Shown here: positions 8,570 to 16,533 of the stretch, piece after piece
Numbering within the stretch: position 1 is the stretch's first letter
Layout of the letters: each line of letters starts with the position of its first letter
DNA from: Candidatus Thorarchaeota archaeon
GTDB taxonomy: Archaea > Asgardarchaeota > Thorarchaeia > Thorarchaeales > Thorarchaeaceae
Assembly (NCBI GenBank): GCA_004524595.1
Contig: SDOA01000046.1
Span: 1-30,662 of the forward strand
Reading direction: 5' to 3'
DNA: 30,662 nt
Translations under genes and position numbers: made by a program
Notes under the pieces: generated by a model
Told to the model about the DNA's origin: nothing
The model's database searches: none
The model's input: the letters and a program-made list of their open reading frames with translations, nothing else

Positions 8570-9979
8570 CTACTTTGCTGGAAGTAGAATGTGGAAACAT
8601 GTACCGGTTTGATTCATGTTCTGGACATAATTGATTTTTCCACCATAGCTCTCAATAACCTTTTTTGTTAAATACAATCCATGGCCACCACCAGTGGTAG
8701 ACGCACCTTTCTCAAAGAGTCTTAATTGTATCTCATTCGGAATACCTGGGCCATCATCACTCACTATAATGGATATTCCATTTTCGTTACGCGATACGGT
8801 TATTGTTACGGTCACATTCTTCTCCGCAAACCTAGCAGCATTTCGTAACAAGTTATCGAAGACCATTGGAATTAGACGCGCACTTTTAATTTCAGAATTT
8901 TCTGTGTCAATCTCGATATTAACTGTCAAATTCGAGTGAGTTTTCTCTGCTTGTGTTTTTGCTCTTTCTAAAATATCAATTATAGTTGTTTCATCAGTTT
9001 CTGCTGGGTGTCCAAAAATATCAAGTAGGTTCACCATTCTCTCAGAAGCGGCCTGAACAATCTGAATATATTCAAACACACGTGACTCAGTTTCAATCAT
9101 CATGAGAGCTGCTTCAGCATGGTTCATGAGCACGTGTAAATCGTTTCTCAAATCATGTTGTAAAAACGAGGCGTATAGCTCAAGTTCCTTATTTGAAAGC
9201 TTTAATTTCTCCTCTGCAACAACATTTCTTGTGATGTCTTCTTTTACAGCAACAAAGTGAGTTATACTCCCCTCATGATTCTTGATAGGGGATATCCATG
9301 CATCTTCCCAGTATAGTTCTCCATTCTTCATTCTATTAATGAATCTTCCACGCCAGACTTTTCCTGACTTGATGGTTTCCCAAAGTTCATTATAAACTTC
9401 TGGTGGTGTCCTTCCAGATTTTAGAACTCTCGGATTATTGCCAATCGCTTCTTTGGCAGTATACCCTGTCAATTCTGAAAACCTTGGATTCACATATTCG
9501 ATTGTTCCCTCAAGATCTGTTATCACAACTGAGGTTGGACTTGCTGCTATTGCACTAGATAATTTTAGAAGTTCCAATTCTTTTTCTCTTTCTGCTGTGA
9601 TATCAATTACAACAGCCATGGTACCAATTACATTATCCTCCTCGTTTCGTCTAGGTACACCAGAAATCTTGACAATGATTTCTCCTCCATCCTTTCTTAT
9701 CATTCTAAGGTTATATGCTGATGATACTCCAATAGCCCTCTTTGCAGATTCCTTTTCTAGAAGTACGATTTCTCTCTCTGAAATCAGACTTTTAACATTC
9801 ATTCCGACTAACTCTTTAGACATATAACCAAGCATGGATGCAAATTCGTCATTTACAAAAATTAGGGTTTCATCAAGATCTGTAATCACAACACCCTCTG
9901 GTAAGTAGGTCAAAAGTTCGCGATAGTCCTTCTCATCCAATGTAAGACCATTTCTCATTGGGTTCTCTTCTTGGGGCAT
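8570..9979 (-). CDS. Soluble PAS-PAS histidine kinase
   Basis: A 469-residue sensor histidine kinase without membrane segments, so it should sense a cytosolic signal. There are two PAS domains (about 20-130 and 135-250; each has a VITDLE/D...YVN or FVN strand pair and an ITAE/ITRN linker), then a dimerisation helix with the phosphoacceptor H275 in LQHDLRNDL, and a HATPase domain with the N box FDNLLRNAARFA (374-385), G1 DDGPGIP (408-414) and G2 GGGHGLYL (430-437). The H-box HDLRN form is common in archaeal kinases. The ATG follows an AGAGGGAT ribosome site. No receiver-domain gene is adjacent, so it is an orphan kinase here. Confidence 0.92.
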   Translation of the reverse strand: MPQEENPMRNGLTLDEKDYRELLTYLPEGVVITDLDETLIFVNDEFASMLGYMSKELVGMNVKSLISEREIVLLEKESAKRAIGVSSAYNLRMIRKDGGEIIVKISGVPRRNEEDNVIGTMAVVIDITAEREKELELLKLSSAIAASPTSVVITDLEGTIEYVNPRFSELTGYTAKEAIGNNPRVLKSGRTPPEVYNELWETIKSGKVWRGRFINRMKNGELYWEDAWISPIKNHEGSITHFVAVKEDITRNVVAEEKLKLSNKELELYASFLQHDLRNDLHVLMNHAEAALMMIETESRVFEYIQIVQAASERMVNLLDIFGHPAETDETTIIDILERAKTQAEKTHSNLTVNIEIDTENSEIKSARLIPMVFDNLLRNAARFAEKNVTVTITVSRNENGISIIVSDDGPGIPNEIQLRLFEKGASTTGGGHGLYLTKKVIESYGGKINYVQNMNQTGTCFHILLPAK

Positions 9980-10152
9980 TATACCATCCCTCTTTCAAGT
10001 TGCAAAGATATACGTGCAATTCACCTTGCAAATTAGATAATAGCGCCTTCAATCGAATTTCCATCTCGTAAATAGCCTTTCTATACGAAACAGTGATTGC
10101 AGCATGCTCTTATAGGGAATAAGTTCTCAAAAATATCGGAGCGTTGTTCCTC
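9980..10152. other. Divergent intergenic region between histidine kinase and NYN gene
   Basis: A 173-bp AT-rich spacer that must hold promoters for both directions. For the plus strand, TTATAG around 10110-10115 lies about 26 bases before 10138, close to the GGAG at 10138-10141 that precedes ATG 10153. I see no operator-like palindrome and no small gene. Confidence 0.4.
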
Positions 10153-11478
10153 ATGGCTTTAGTATCAAAACCCCATATGGCAATTTTTTGGGATGTTGAG
10201 AATGTTTCAGATGAATCTGCCACACACAAAGCCATGACTGAGAAAATACGTCAGACTGGTGCTGTAGTGAAAGCTTTTGCTTTTGCAGACTGGGACACTC
10301 GTAGATCTATGGCTGAAGAGCTCTACTCACTTGGATATGACCTAATTCACATTCCTGATCCAAAAGATAATGCAAGCGACTACAAGATGGCATCATATAT
10401 ATTGGATCACCTAGTTCATTACCCAGAAACATCCAGATATGTTATGATCACTGGTGACGGAGATTTCAAGTTACTAGTCAGTTCTTTGAAGGAGCGTGGA
10501 GTTGAACTTTGGCTCATTAGTAATCCAATAATCACAGCTTCTGAACTTCCCGAGCTTGCTACTATGTATAGTGACATTTTTTCCTTTAGGCCTTCCTTGG
10601 ACTGTGTCCGTCCCGAGGATTGTGATGCGTCAGTTCAAAGTATTGTAAAACAGCGTCATCTAGCAGGTGTACAATTACAAGAGGTAGTCCGTACCATTAC
10701 AAAAACTGGTAATAAACCAGGAATTGGTCATACCAAACATGTGATGGCCTCACTAAATCCAGAATTCAACGAACGCAATCTTGGTTTTTCACATTGGCAT
10801 GATTTCATTGAATGGGCTAAGGCTCAGAGATATATCGATTGTGAAGGGGAATTACCCTCTACTGTTTTGACTCTCCCAAAGAAACTTACTCCCGAAGCAC
10901 TGGAAATCTCAAAAGAAGTCGATGAGGCATTTGATTTTCTTGCACTTGTCACTGAAGAAGAACTTAATGAGGGTTCGCCTCCAACTTTGACGGAATTGGG
11001 TGTTACATTAAGAGAACGTGGCTTAGATTATGATGGGATTGGATATAGACGATTTTCTGACTTTGTCCTTTCCGCAGAAAAGAGGGGACTTATACGAATA
11101 TTTCCTTCTGAAGAAGGAGAAACACCGATTGTCCTACCTGTCTATAGCCCTGAGCAAATACAGTCATGGTTTATTGCAAATGTGAAACGCATCTTTGGTG
11201 AATCAGTCAATGTCCCCAAACCTTCATTCTTGAAGAAGATCTCCCAGATGCTTCTTGAAACAAGGACAACTCTACAACAACTTGAATCCTATCTATTAGA
11301 CAATAAAATTCGTAGTGCTTACGACGAGATATTAGAAATCAACAATATTCCATTTCTGCCTCCTTTCCAGATGTCTTTAGCACATGTCCTGTTTGGAAAA
11401 GGGTTGGAATGTCATAATGTTGTTACCAAAGTGAACTCAGAATTGAGCCCTCTTGGTATCAAACTTAGTTGTAACTAG
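10153..11478 (+). CDS. NYN-domain putative ribonuclease with OST-HTH/LOTUS-like C-terminal modules
   Basis: A 441-residue protein. Residues 8-146 form a NYN (PIN-like) nuclease domain: FWDVENVS (D14, N17), NASDYKMA (D76) and TGDGDF (D102, D104) give the acidic metal-binding set expected for an active endoribonuclease. Residues ~160-240 (with GFSHWHDFIEWA) and ~255-330 (LGVTLRERG, then YRRFSDFVLSAEKRGLIRI) each look like an OST-HTH/LOTUS winged-helix module, known to bind RNA or helicases in related proteins. The last ~110 residues are helical and unassigned. ATG 10153 is preferred because GGAG (10138-10141) is 11 bases away; a TTG at 10144 is only two bases from it. It is the first of four same-strand genes with short gaps. 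The RNA-target role is inferred. Confidence 0.82.
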   Translation: MALVSKPHMAIFWDVENVSDESATHKAMTEKIRQTGAVVKAFAFADWDTRRSMAEELYSLGYDLIHIPDPKDNASDYKMASYILDHLVHYPETSRYVMITGDGDFKLLVSSLKERGVELWLISNPIITASELPELATMYSDIFSFRPSLDCVRPEDCDASVQSIVKQRHLAGVQLQEVVRTITKTGNKPGIGHTKHVMASLNPEFNERNLGFSHWHDFIEWAKAQRYIDCEGELPSTVLTLPKKLTPEALEISKEVDEAFDFLALVTEEELNEGSPPTLTELGVTLRERGLDYDGIGYRRFSDFVLSAEKRGLIRIFPSEEGETPIVLPVYSPEQIQSWFIANVKRIFGESVNVPKPSFLKKISQMLLETRTTLQQLESYLLDNKIRSAYDEILEINNIPFLPPFQMSLAHVLFGKGLECHNVVTKVNSELSPLGIKLSCN

Positions 11479-11530
11479 ACATCGAAGCACTAATCTGAGA
11501 AGTTGTTTATCGTGTGTGGTCGTGCAAAAA

Positions 11531-12613
11531 ATGAATTCATACGAAAAACTTGCAAAAATTCTAGATACAATTCCTAACGGTTTTCCTGCTGTTGAAGATG
11601 GAACCCATCTCAAAGTTCTCGAGTGGATCTTTACTCCTGATGAAGCAGAACTCACCAGTCAACTTAAGCTACGCGGTGAAACACTAGAAGAGCTTGCTGA
11701 GCGTCTGAAACTACCAATAGATAAACTCGAAGAACAACTTGCTATTATGATATCAAAGGGGCAGATCAACTCGTGGATTTCTAAAAGTGCAGGATGTAAG
11801 AAATACGCACTCTTGCCCTTCGCAGTGGGTATCTTTGAAGAACAATTGAATAGAATGGACGCCGAATTTGCCCGACGCATAGAAGACTATTTCCAACATA
11901 CCTTTCGGAAAGTCACTGCGACTGAACCCGTTCTCTTCAAGGTAATCCCGGTCAATCAGAGTGTTAAGGCAGATTTAGAAATCCATCCCTATGATCAAGC
12001 TGAATATCTTCTTGAAAATGCAGCCTCTTGGGGAGTTAGAGAATGCATCTGTAAAAGGCAGAAGGAGCTCATCGGAGAACCTTGCAGCTATCCAACCACG
12101 GTCTGTCTAGTTTTTGCTAAGAATACACAAAATGCATTCGATCATGATGAACTTACCAAGCCAATAACAAAAGAAGAATCAATAAAGCTATTGAGGAACG
12201 CTGAGGAAGCTGGGCTTATACACTGCTCCTTTAACACTAGAACAAGTCACAACTACATCTGCAATTGTTGTACCTGCTGCTGTGGTGTTCTGCGTGGTGT
12301 GAACACTCTTGATAAGCCCCGTGAATTTGTAAAAGCTGATTTTGTAATATCTGTAGATTCTGAGTTGTGCTCAGGCTGTGGAACCTGCATTGACCGTTGC
12401 CAATTTCAAGCTCTCAGTACTCCAGAGGATGTTTGTGTTGTCGATGAGAGGAGATGCATTGGATGTGGTGTCTGTGCAATTACTTGCCCTGAGAATGCAC
12501 TTGAACTTGTGCGAACAGAAACTCCTGAAAAACCAGAACCACCTGAAAATATTCTTGATTGGATGACACAGCGTGCAATCAATAGAGGTATAGATCCTTC
12601 TGACTTACTATAG
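11531..12613 (+). CDS. Winged-helix / 4Fe-4S dicluster ferredoxin-type protein
   Basis: A 360-residue cytosolic iron-sulfur protein. Residues ~25-90 resemble a helix-turn-helix (LEELAERLKLPIDKLEEQL). The middle has a cysteine-rich part: ECIC (172-174), GEPC (185), VC (192), HC (232) and the dense CNCCTCCC run (244-251). The C-terminus holds two bacterial-ferredoxin motifs, CSGCGTCIDRC (280-290) and CIGCGVCAITCP (309-320), for two [4Fe-4S] clusters. The closest general group is the ferredoxins with an N-terminal HTH-like region found in anaerobes; the partner is unknown. ATG 11531 is chosen; an upstream in-frame TTG (11453) would overlap the preceding gene and adds an atypical N-terminus. The gap to the NYN gene is 52 bp. 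It could be a redox-sensing regulator or an electron carrier. Confidence 0.8.
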   Translation: MNSYEKLAKILDTIPNGFPAVEDGTHLKVLEWIFTPDEAELTSQLKLRGETLEELAERLKLPIDKLEEQLAIMISKGQINSWISKSAGCKKYALLPFAVGIFEEQLNRMDAEFARRIEDYFQHTFRKVTATEPVLFKVIPVNQSVKADLEIHPYDQAEYLLENAASWGVRECICKRQKELIGEPCSYPTTVCLVFAKNTQNAFDHDELTKPITKEESIKLLRNAEEAGLIHCSFNTRTSHNYICNCCTCCCGVLRGVNTLDKPREFVKADFVISVDSELCSGCGTCIDRCQFQALSTPEDVCVVDERRCIGCGVCAITCPENALELVRTETPEKPEPPENILDWMTQRAINRGIDPSDLL

Positions 12614-12674
12614 TTTTTCAAAATCATGGTTAGTCTTAAGAAGAATTGAGCAGAAGAAGTAAGTGGAATACAAT

Positions 12675-13643
12675 ATGACCATTGAAACGGACCCGAGTAA
12701 GAAACGCACAAGCATAAAGAAGGGTAGATCTAAACCATATATTCCAAATCTGGCTGAGTTTTACTTTGAGCCAACGCATGATTGGAGCCACAAAGAGGCT
12801 GAACTCTTGTTCAAAAGGAAAAAACATGATCTTGGCAAATTCGAACAAGATGGTGTGCACTTTACAGATTGTATTAGTGGAATGAAGGAGTTACCAAAAT
12901 CCTGTATTGATTTAGTAATAGCAGATCCTCCTTTTGGAATTGAATTTAATGGAAGAAGTAGTGTCTACAATAGGGACAATAGTCTTGTAATTCCTGGATA
13001 TGAGGAGATTCAGGGATCATATAATGAATTTACAGCAAGATGGCTAGCAGAATTACCGAGGATAATGAAAAAGGAAGCATCCGCCTATATTTTCAGTGGT
13101 TGGACAAATCTTGAGGCGATTTTAACTGCCGCCCGAAACTCAGATCTGACAACGTTAAACCATCTCATCTGGCATTATCCATTTGGTGTATACACTAAGA
13201 AACGTTTTGTAACGAGTCATTATCACATCATTCTGCTTGTGAAGAATCCAAAAAACTATTTCTTTAACAAGATTGAGAATTATCCTGAAGATGTCTGGAT
13301 TGTAAAACGTAGGTATAGGACTGGATTGACCAAGAATAGCACAAAACTTCCTCTCGATGTTGTAACTCGGTGTATGGACTTCTCATCGAAACCAGGTGAT
13401 ATAATCCTAGACCCATTCATGGGTAATGGGACAACAGCAGTCGCTGCAAGGAGTACATTCAGGCACTTTGTAGGATTCGAAATAAATACGAAGTTGAAAC
13501 GTCACATTTCAAAAGAAATCGAGTCTGTCGTTCCTGGTCAATCCTATCTTTCGTATAACGAAAGATTGCCCACGATTGAGGAACTAGCGGAACTCTATCC
13601 TCGTGCTTATCGTGAATATCTGAAACAAGAGGGACAGAAATAA
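12675..13643 (+). CDS. DNA (adenine-N6 type) methyltransferase, beta class
   Basis: A 322-residue S-adenosylmethionine-dependent DNA methyltransferase. Catalytic motif IV is DPPF (84-87), which comes before the SAM-binding motif I DPFMGNGTT (246-254), the beta-class order; DPPF rather than SPPY suggests adenine N6 methylation. FVGFEIN (265-271) is motif II. The middle region (about 100-230) should hold target recognition. The basic N-terminus (KKRTSIKKGRSK) is an addition. ATG 12675 has GTGGA seven bases upstream; GTG 12663 is an alternative. No restriction endonuclease is adjacent. The next gene starts 26 bp downstream and is probably cotranscribed, so this may be an orphan or housekeeping enzyme. 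Confidence 0.88.
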   Translation: MTIETDPSKKRTSIKKGRSKPYIPNLAEFYFEPTHDWSHKEAELLFKRKKHDLGKFEQDGVHFTDCISGMKELPKSCIDLVIADPPFGIEFNGRSSVYNRDNSLVIPGYEEIQGSYNEFTARWLAELPRIMKKEASAYIFSGWTNLEAILTAARNSDLTTLNHLIWHYPFGVYTKKRFVTSHYHIILLVKNPKNYFFNKIENYPEDVWIVKRRYRTGLTKNSTKLPLDVVTRCMDFSSKPGDIILDPFMGNGTTAVAARSTFRHFVGFEINTKLKRHISKEIESVVPGQSYLSYNERLPTIEELAELYPRAYREYLKQEGQK

Positions 13644-13669
13644 GCATGGATAATGAATTATAGAGTGAT

Positions 13670-15121
13670 ATGACCATGAATCCAGATGACCCATTAATAG
13701 AGCATGGTTCCGAGTTTGATCGGTTAGCGGATGCCTCAAGTCCCAGTGATATTTTCACGAGACAATTCGGAACTGAGCTCACAAAATGGGAATCTCACTT
13801 CATGCATCATTTTAGTGAAAGAATTGGTAGTACTAGATTTATTTACAGAGGTTTTGTCCGTCATACGCGAGACACATCACTAATTCTACTGACACCCAGT
13901 CCTTGGTTAATGGAAGGTGAGTTTGTTTACTTCACAAAGGACCAAGTGCTTCCTCATGATGGTGCTTATGTGGAGATTATGGGCAAACATGTTGCTGCGC
14001 CTAACCCTCTTCAGAAGCAGAGGAACATCTTACGAGCAATCGCAGCTGAATCAGTGACTGAAATCCGAATTGACTATACCTCTAAAATAACACCTCCTCT
14101 GAAGCTCAAAGAGCTATCTGATATTCTTTTCGAGCGGGTTGGAATGGCAGAAGCTAGTAAACGTGTTTTTGCCCGTCTCTTTGTTTCAAGCCCTCCGTAT
14201 CAGAATGCAATAGGAGGTCTTACCACTGGAATTCAAGCTATAGCATCTTCCGCACAGGTTCGCAGGTTCCTCTCTTTTGTGAAGAGAGTGCTTCCGCCAA
14301 CAATGAGGCGGCGAACACCATCGCTCTTGGATATACGTGGTATCAAAATCAGCACACCAAAATTTTTCAGAGTGGATATCGGGTCTTTTCCAAGGTCTCG
14401 ATTGGAGAAGGTCTGTGTTGATCGAAAAGATCTTGCAGGTTTTCGTGAAGTATCTTTAGGAACACTGACCGAGGCTTCAACAGCTGCTCTTCCGGATGTA
14501 CCTCTGGCATTGGCCTCTGAAGATTTTTGGGTTGAAACTGGAAATCCTACTGAACTTCAGCTACCTATTTTGAAGTCTGCTATCACGTATCAATTACTGA
14601 ATCCTGTTGTTTCTTCACGGAGTATTGAAGCTAATACCGGACATGTATTATCCAGATTGGAGATGTTACAAGAGAGCTTTGATCTACCTGCGAGTGCATT
14701 AGCTCGTGGTCAGGTTCTAGATGCTGACGCTCTTGGAAAACCACTAAGCACTCTAAGAATCGCCCGTTCTACTGCAAGGGCGTATTGGAATGAAAAAGTG
14801 ACTGCAAAAGAACTGAAACATGCTTGGGATAAAGTTCTAGAACCAGCACTAAAAGAATTTCTAGAATTATCGAACCTAAAGATAGTGTCCGAGAAATCCT
14901 GGGGCAAAGGAAGTCGTTTTGATAAGTTCAATACTAAAGTCTTGAAAGCAATTCGTAAACTAGATACAGGAAAAGAGGGGTTTCTTGGTCCAACACTAAA
15001 TGAGATTGCTCAAGAATCTGGAGTCGAACGTCATGTTGCCGCAGAGACCTTAGCGCGAATGAAAGACAGTGGTGTACTGTACGAGCCACGCCAAGGTCAC
15101 TACAGACTTGTGTATATGTAA
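13670..15121 (+). CDS. Uncharacterised protein with MCM-like features but no Walker motifs
   Basis: A 483-residue soluble protein. Three stretches resemble MCM helicases by eye: residues ~145-190 (LSDILFERVGMAEASKRV, then SSPPYQNAIGGLTTGIQA), residues ~360-400 (LRIARSTARAYWNEKVTAKE, like the sensor-2/lid helix region) and a C-terminal winged helix (~423-482; FLGPTLNEIAQESGVERHVA, then SGVLYEPRQGHYRLV). Residues ~55-110 could be an OB fold (IYRGFVRHTRDTSLILLTP). No GxxGxGKS Walker A, no Walker B DE and no arginine finger are apparent, so it should not hydrolyse ATP. The start is ATG 13670 or ATG 13676 (GTGAT lies just before). It follows the methyltransferase by 26 bp and ends 4 bp before the convergent gelsolin gene. 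The MCM relation is a hypothesis. Confidence 0.75.
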   Translation: MTMNPDDPLIEHGSEFDRLADASSPSDIFTRQFGTELTKWESHFMHHFSERIGSTRFIYRGFVRHTRDTSLILLTPSPWLMEGEFVYFTKDQVLPHDGAYVEIMGKHVAAPNPLQKQRNILRAIAAESVTEIRIDYTSKITPPLKLKELSDILFERVGMAEASKRVFARLFVSSPPYQNAIGGLTTGIQAIASSAQVRRFLSFVKRVLPPTMRRRTPSLLDIRGIKISTPKFFRVDIGSFPRSRLEKVCVDRKDLAGFREVSLGTLTEASTAALPDVPLALASEDFWVETGNPTELQLPILKSAITYQLLNPVVSSRSIEANTGHVLSRLEMLQESFDLPASALARGQVLDADALGKPLSTLRIARSTARAYWNEKVTAKELKHAWDKVLEPALKEFLELSNLKIVSEKSWGKGSRFDKFNTKVLKAIRKLDTGKEGFLGPTLNEIAQESGVERHVAAETLARMKDSGVLYEPRQGHYRLVYM

Positions 15122-15125
15122 TTTC

Positions 15126-15722
15126 TTATGGAAATGCGTTGAGGAATTCCTTTGGTTCATTTCCTTCATCGATGAGTTCAATATCCTGAACGCCTACTCG
15201 TTCAGCATCGTATCTTCGAGCGAGAATAGTGGCATCGAATTTCTCTCTGGCTGAGGATTCCTTGCCCCGCCAGATGAAGATATCATCCCATGTATCTAAA
15301 ATGAAGACATCATCGCTCTTGAGAGAGCTCTTGTCTAAAGGTACTTCAGCGAAGAAAGTTTCATCACCGTTTCTGTGTACTTTCCAGAGCTTGTATTCAT
15401 GTGTTTCCATCCGGACTTTCTTCAGGATTCCCTCTGTATCTTGATCTGTCAATCGAAAGTCATCAAATAGGGCTTTGAACTCTGCTGGTTCATTTCCTCC
15501 TTCAATGCGGTCGATGTCTGCTTTTCCCATTCTCTCTGCATCTCTCATCACAGCTGCAGCTGCAGTGAGGAATTTCTCATCTACTGTCGATTTTGGCCCA
15601 ATCCATAGGTAGATTTTCAGTCCTGCATCGACGAGATAGCAGTCACCTCGCCCAAACGCACCTGGATTATGCATCTTAACGAGTCGTCCCTTTTGGATAT
15701 GGTATGTATCTGGCTCTTTCAT
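15126..15722 (-). CDS. Two-domain gelsolin-like protein (2DGel), actin regulator
   Basis: A 198-residue protein built of two gelsolin domains. Domain 1 (about 15-95) has FGRGDCYLVDAG, KIYLWIGPKST, an EK helix start and RIEGGNEPAEFKALF. Domain 2 (about 105-197) has DDVFILDTWDD, IFIWRGKESS, REKFDA and LIDEGNEPKEFLNAF. The E-G-N-E-P-x-E-F end and D-x-x-x-LD calcium-type positions are the family signature. Two-domain gelsolins from Thorarchaeota are known to bind and remodel actin in a calcium-dependent way, so a cytoskeletal role is expected. There is no signal peptide. The ATG lacks a clear ribosome site. It is followed at its 3' end by the convergent MCM-like gene; no actin or profilin gene is in the window. 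Confidence 0.93.
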   Translation of the reverse strand: MKEPDTYHIQKGRLVKMHNPGAFGRGDCYLVDAGLKIYLWIGPKSTVDEKFLTAAAAVMRDAERMGKADIDRIEGGNEPAEFKALFDDFRLTDQDTEGILKKVRMETHEYKLWKVHRNGDETFFAEVPLDKSSLKSDDVFILDTWDDIFIWRGKESSAREKFDATILARRYDAERVGVQDIELIDEGNEPKEFLNAFP

Positions 15723-15765
15723 GATATTTTTTTAGCATTCTTCCGTCTTAAGTTCTACTTGCTTG

Positions 15766-16434
15766 TTATGTTGCCAGTGTTAGAGTCATGTTGTAGCAAT
15801 ATTCGTAAGTCCCAATTGACCCCCAAGCCCATACTGTCAAACTTGCTGGCACTCCAGTATCTTTTGAAACCTCTCCAAACCATCCTGAAACTTGGTTATC
15901 ATTGTATGAAATATACCCCATGTAAAAATAATTCTGTAGCTGAACTGAAATGTAGGATGCAATGGTGGCGTTCTCGGGTTGATTGACACTATTTGGATAG
16001 AACGAATCGAGTATACTCCAACTTCCTCTAGGCATAAAACACCTTGATGCCACTGTATTAATTTCATGATATACTGTCATAGGAATCAGGTTTCCATTCT
16101 CATAAGTTACATTGGTCTTCAGATATTCAATGACATTTTTGGCAAAATCCTTACTATTGATAAATAGAGGAATATCTGGGAGTGTAACGATTGTGATTAG
16201 AATTCTAGTGTTGTTCAACACACTCTGAGTTAATGGGATATAGACAGATCCCTGTTTACCATGACCAAAAACAGTGACCTCGTATACATATTTATCACCC
16301 TCATCGATTTCCCATGAGAACTCCATGTACTGCCTTATGTTCTCGGTAGTCCCTGCGACTACTAGAGCTGCAATGATTGTTACTGTTATTGCTATCATCA
16401 AGTCTTTATGATAGTTCATGAGAAAGCTCTCCAT
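15766..16434 (-). CDS. Membrane-anchored extracytoplasmic protein of unknown function
   Basis: About 222 residues. After a short N-terminus a hydrophobic helix (LMIAITVTIIAALVVAG) acts as a signal anchor, and the rest is predicted outside the cell: strand-rich, with several N-x-S/T sequons (NNT, NVT, NAT, NMT) suitable for archaeal N-glycosylation. There is one TM only and no enzymatic motif. It may belong to the many single-TM surface proteins of this lineage. The start is uncertain: ATG 16434 has AGGTG six bases upstream, ATG 16419 has GGAG nine bases upstream, and GTG 16443 is also in frame. It lies 43 bp upstream of the gelsolin gene on the same strand, so the two may be cotranscribed; that would be a membrane protein next to a cytoskeletal regulator. 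Confidence 0.7.
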   Translation of the reverse strand: MESFLMNYHKDLMIAITVTIIAALVVAGTTENIRQYMEFSWEIDEGDKYVYEVTVFGHGKQGSVYIPLTQSVLNNTRILITIVTLPDIPLFINSKDFAKNVIEYLKTNVTYENGNLIPMTVYHEINTVASRCFMPRGSWSILDSFYPNSVNQPENATIASYISVQLQNYFYMGYISYNDNQVSGWFGEVSKDTGVPASLTVWAWGSIGTYEYCYNMTLTLAT

Positions 16435-16503
16435 CAACCACACCTATGAACTATCAACGTGCCTTTTGGTCGTTCCGATTTACGAATATAGTACTGTTCT
16501 TAT

Positions 16504-16513
16504 CTATATATAA
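16504..16513 (+). promoter_or_regulatory. TATA box, apparently driving a leaderless fpg transcript
   Basis: CTATATATAA is centred near 16508, about 26 bases before the ATG at 16534. The transcription start would fall at or next to the start codon, and no Shine-Dalgarno sequence precedes it, so the mRNA is probably leaderless. Confidence 0.55.
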
Positions 16514-16533
16514 TCAAGGTCAGAACGAGTAAT

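Noticed and set aside
11453..11530. Upstream TTG start for the ferredoxin-type protein
   Set aside because: It would overlap the NYN gene and adds an N-terminus without family character; ATG 11531 is the natural start.
12675..13643. A restriction-modification system
   Set aside because: No endonuclease or specificity gene is adjacent; the neighbour has no nuclease motif, so only the methyltransferase is called.
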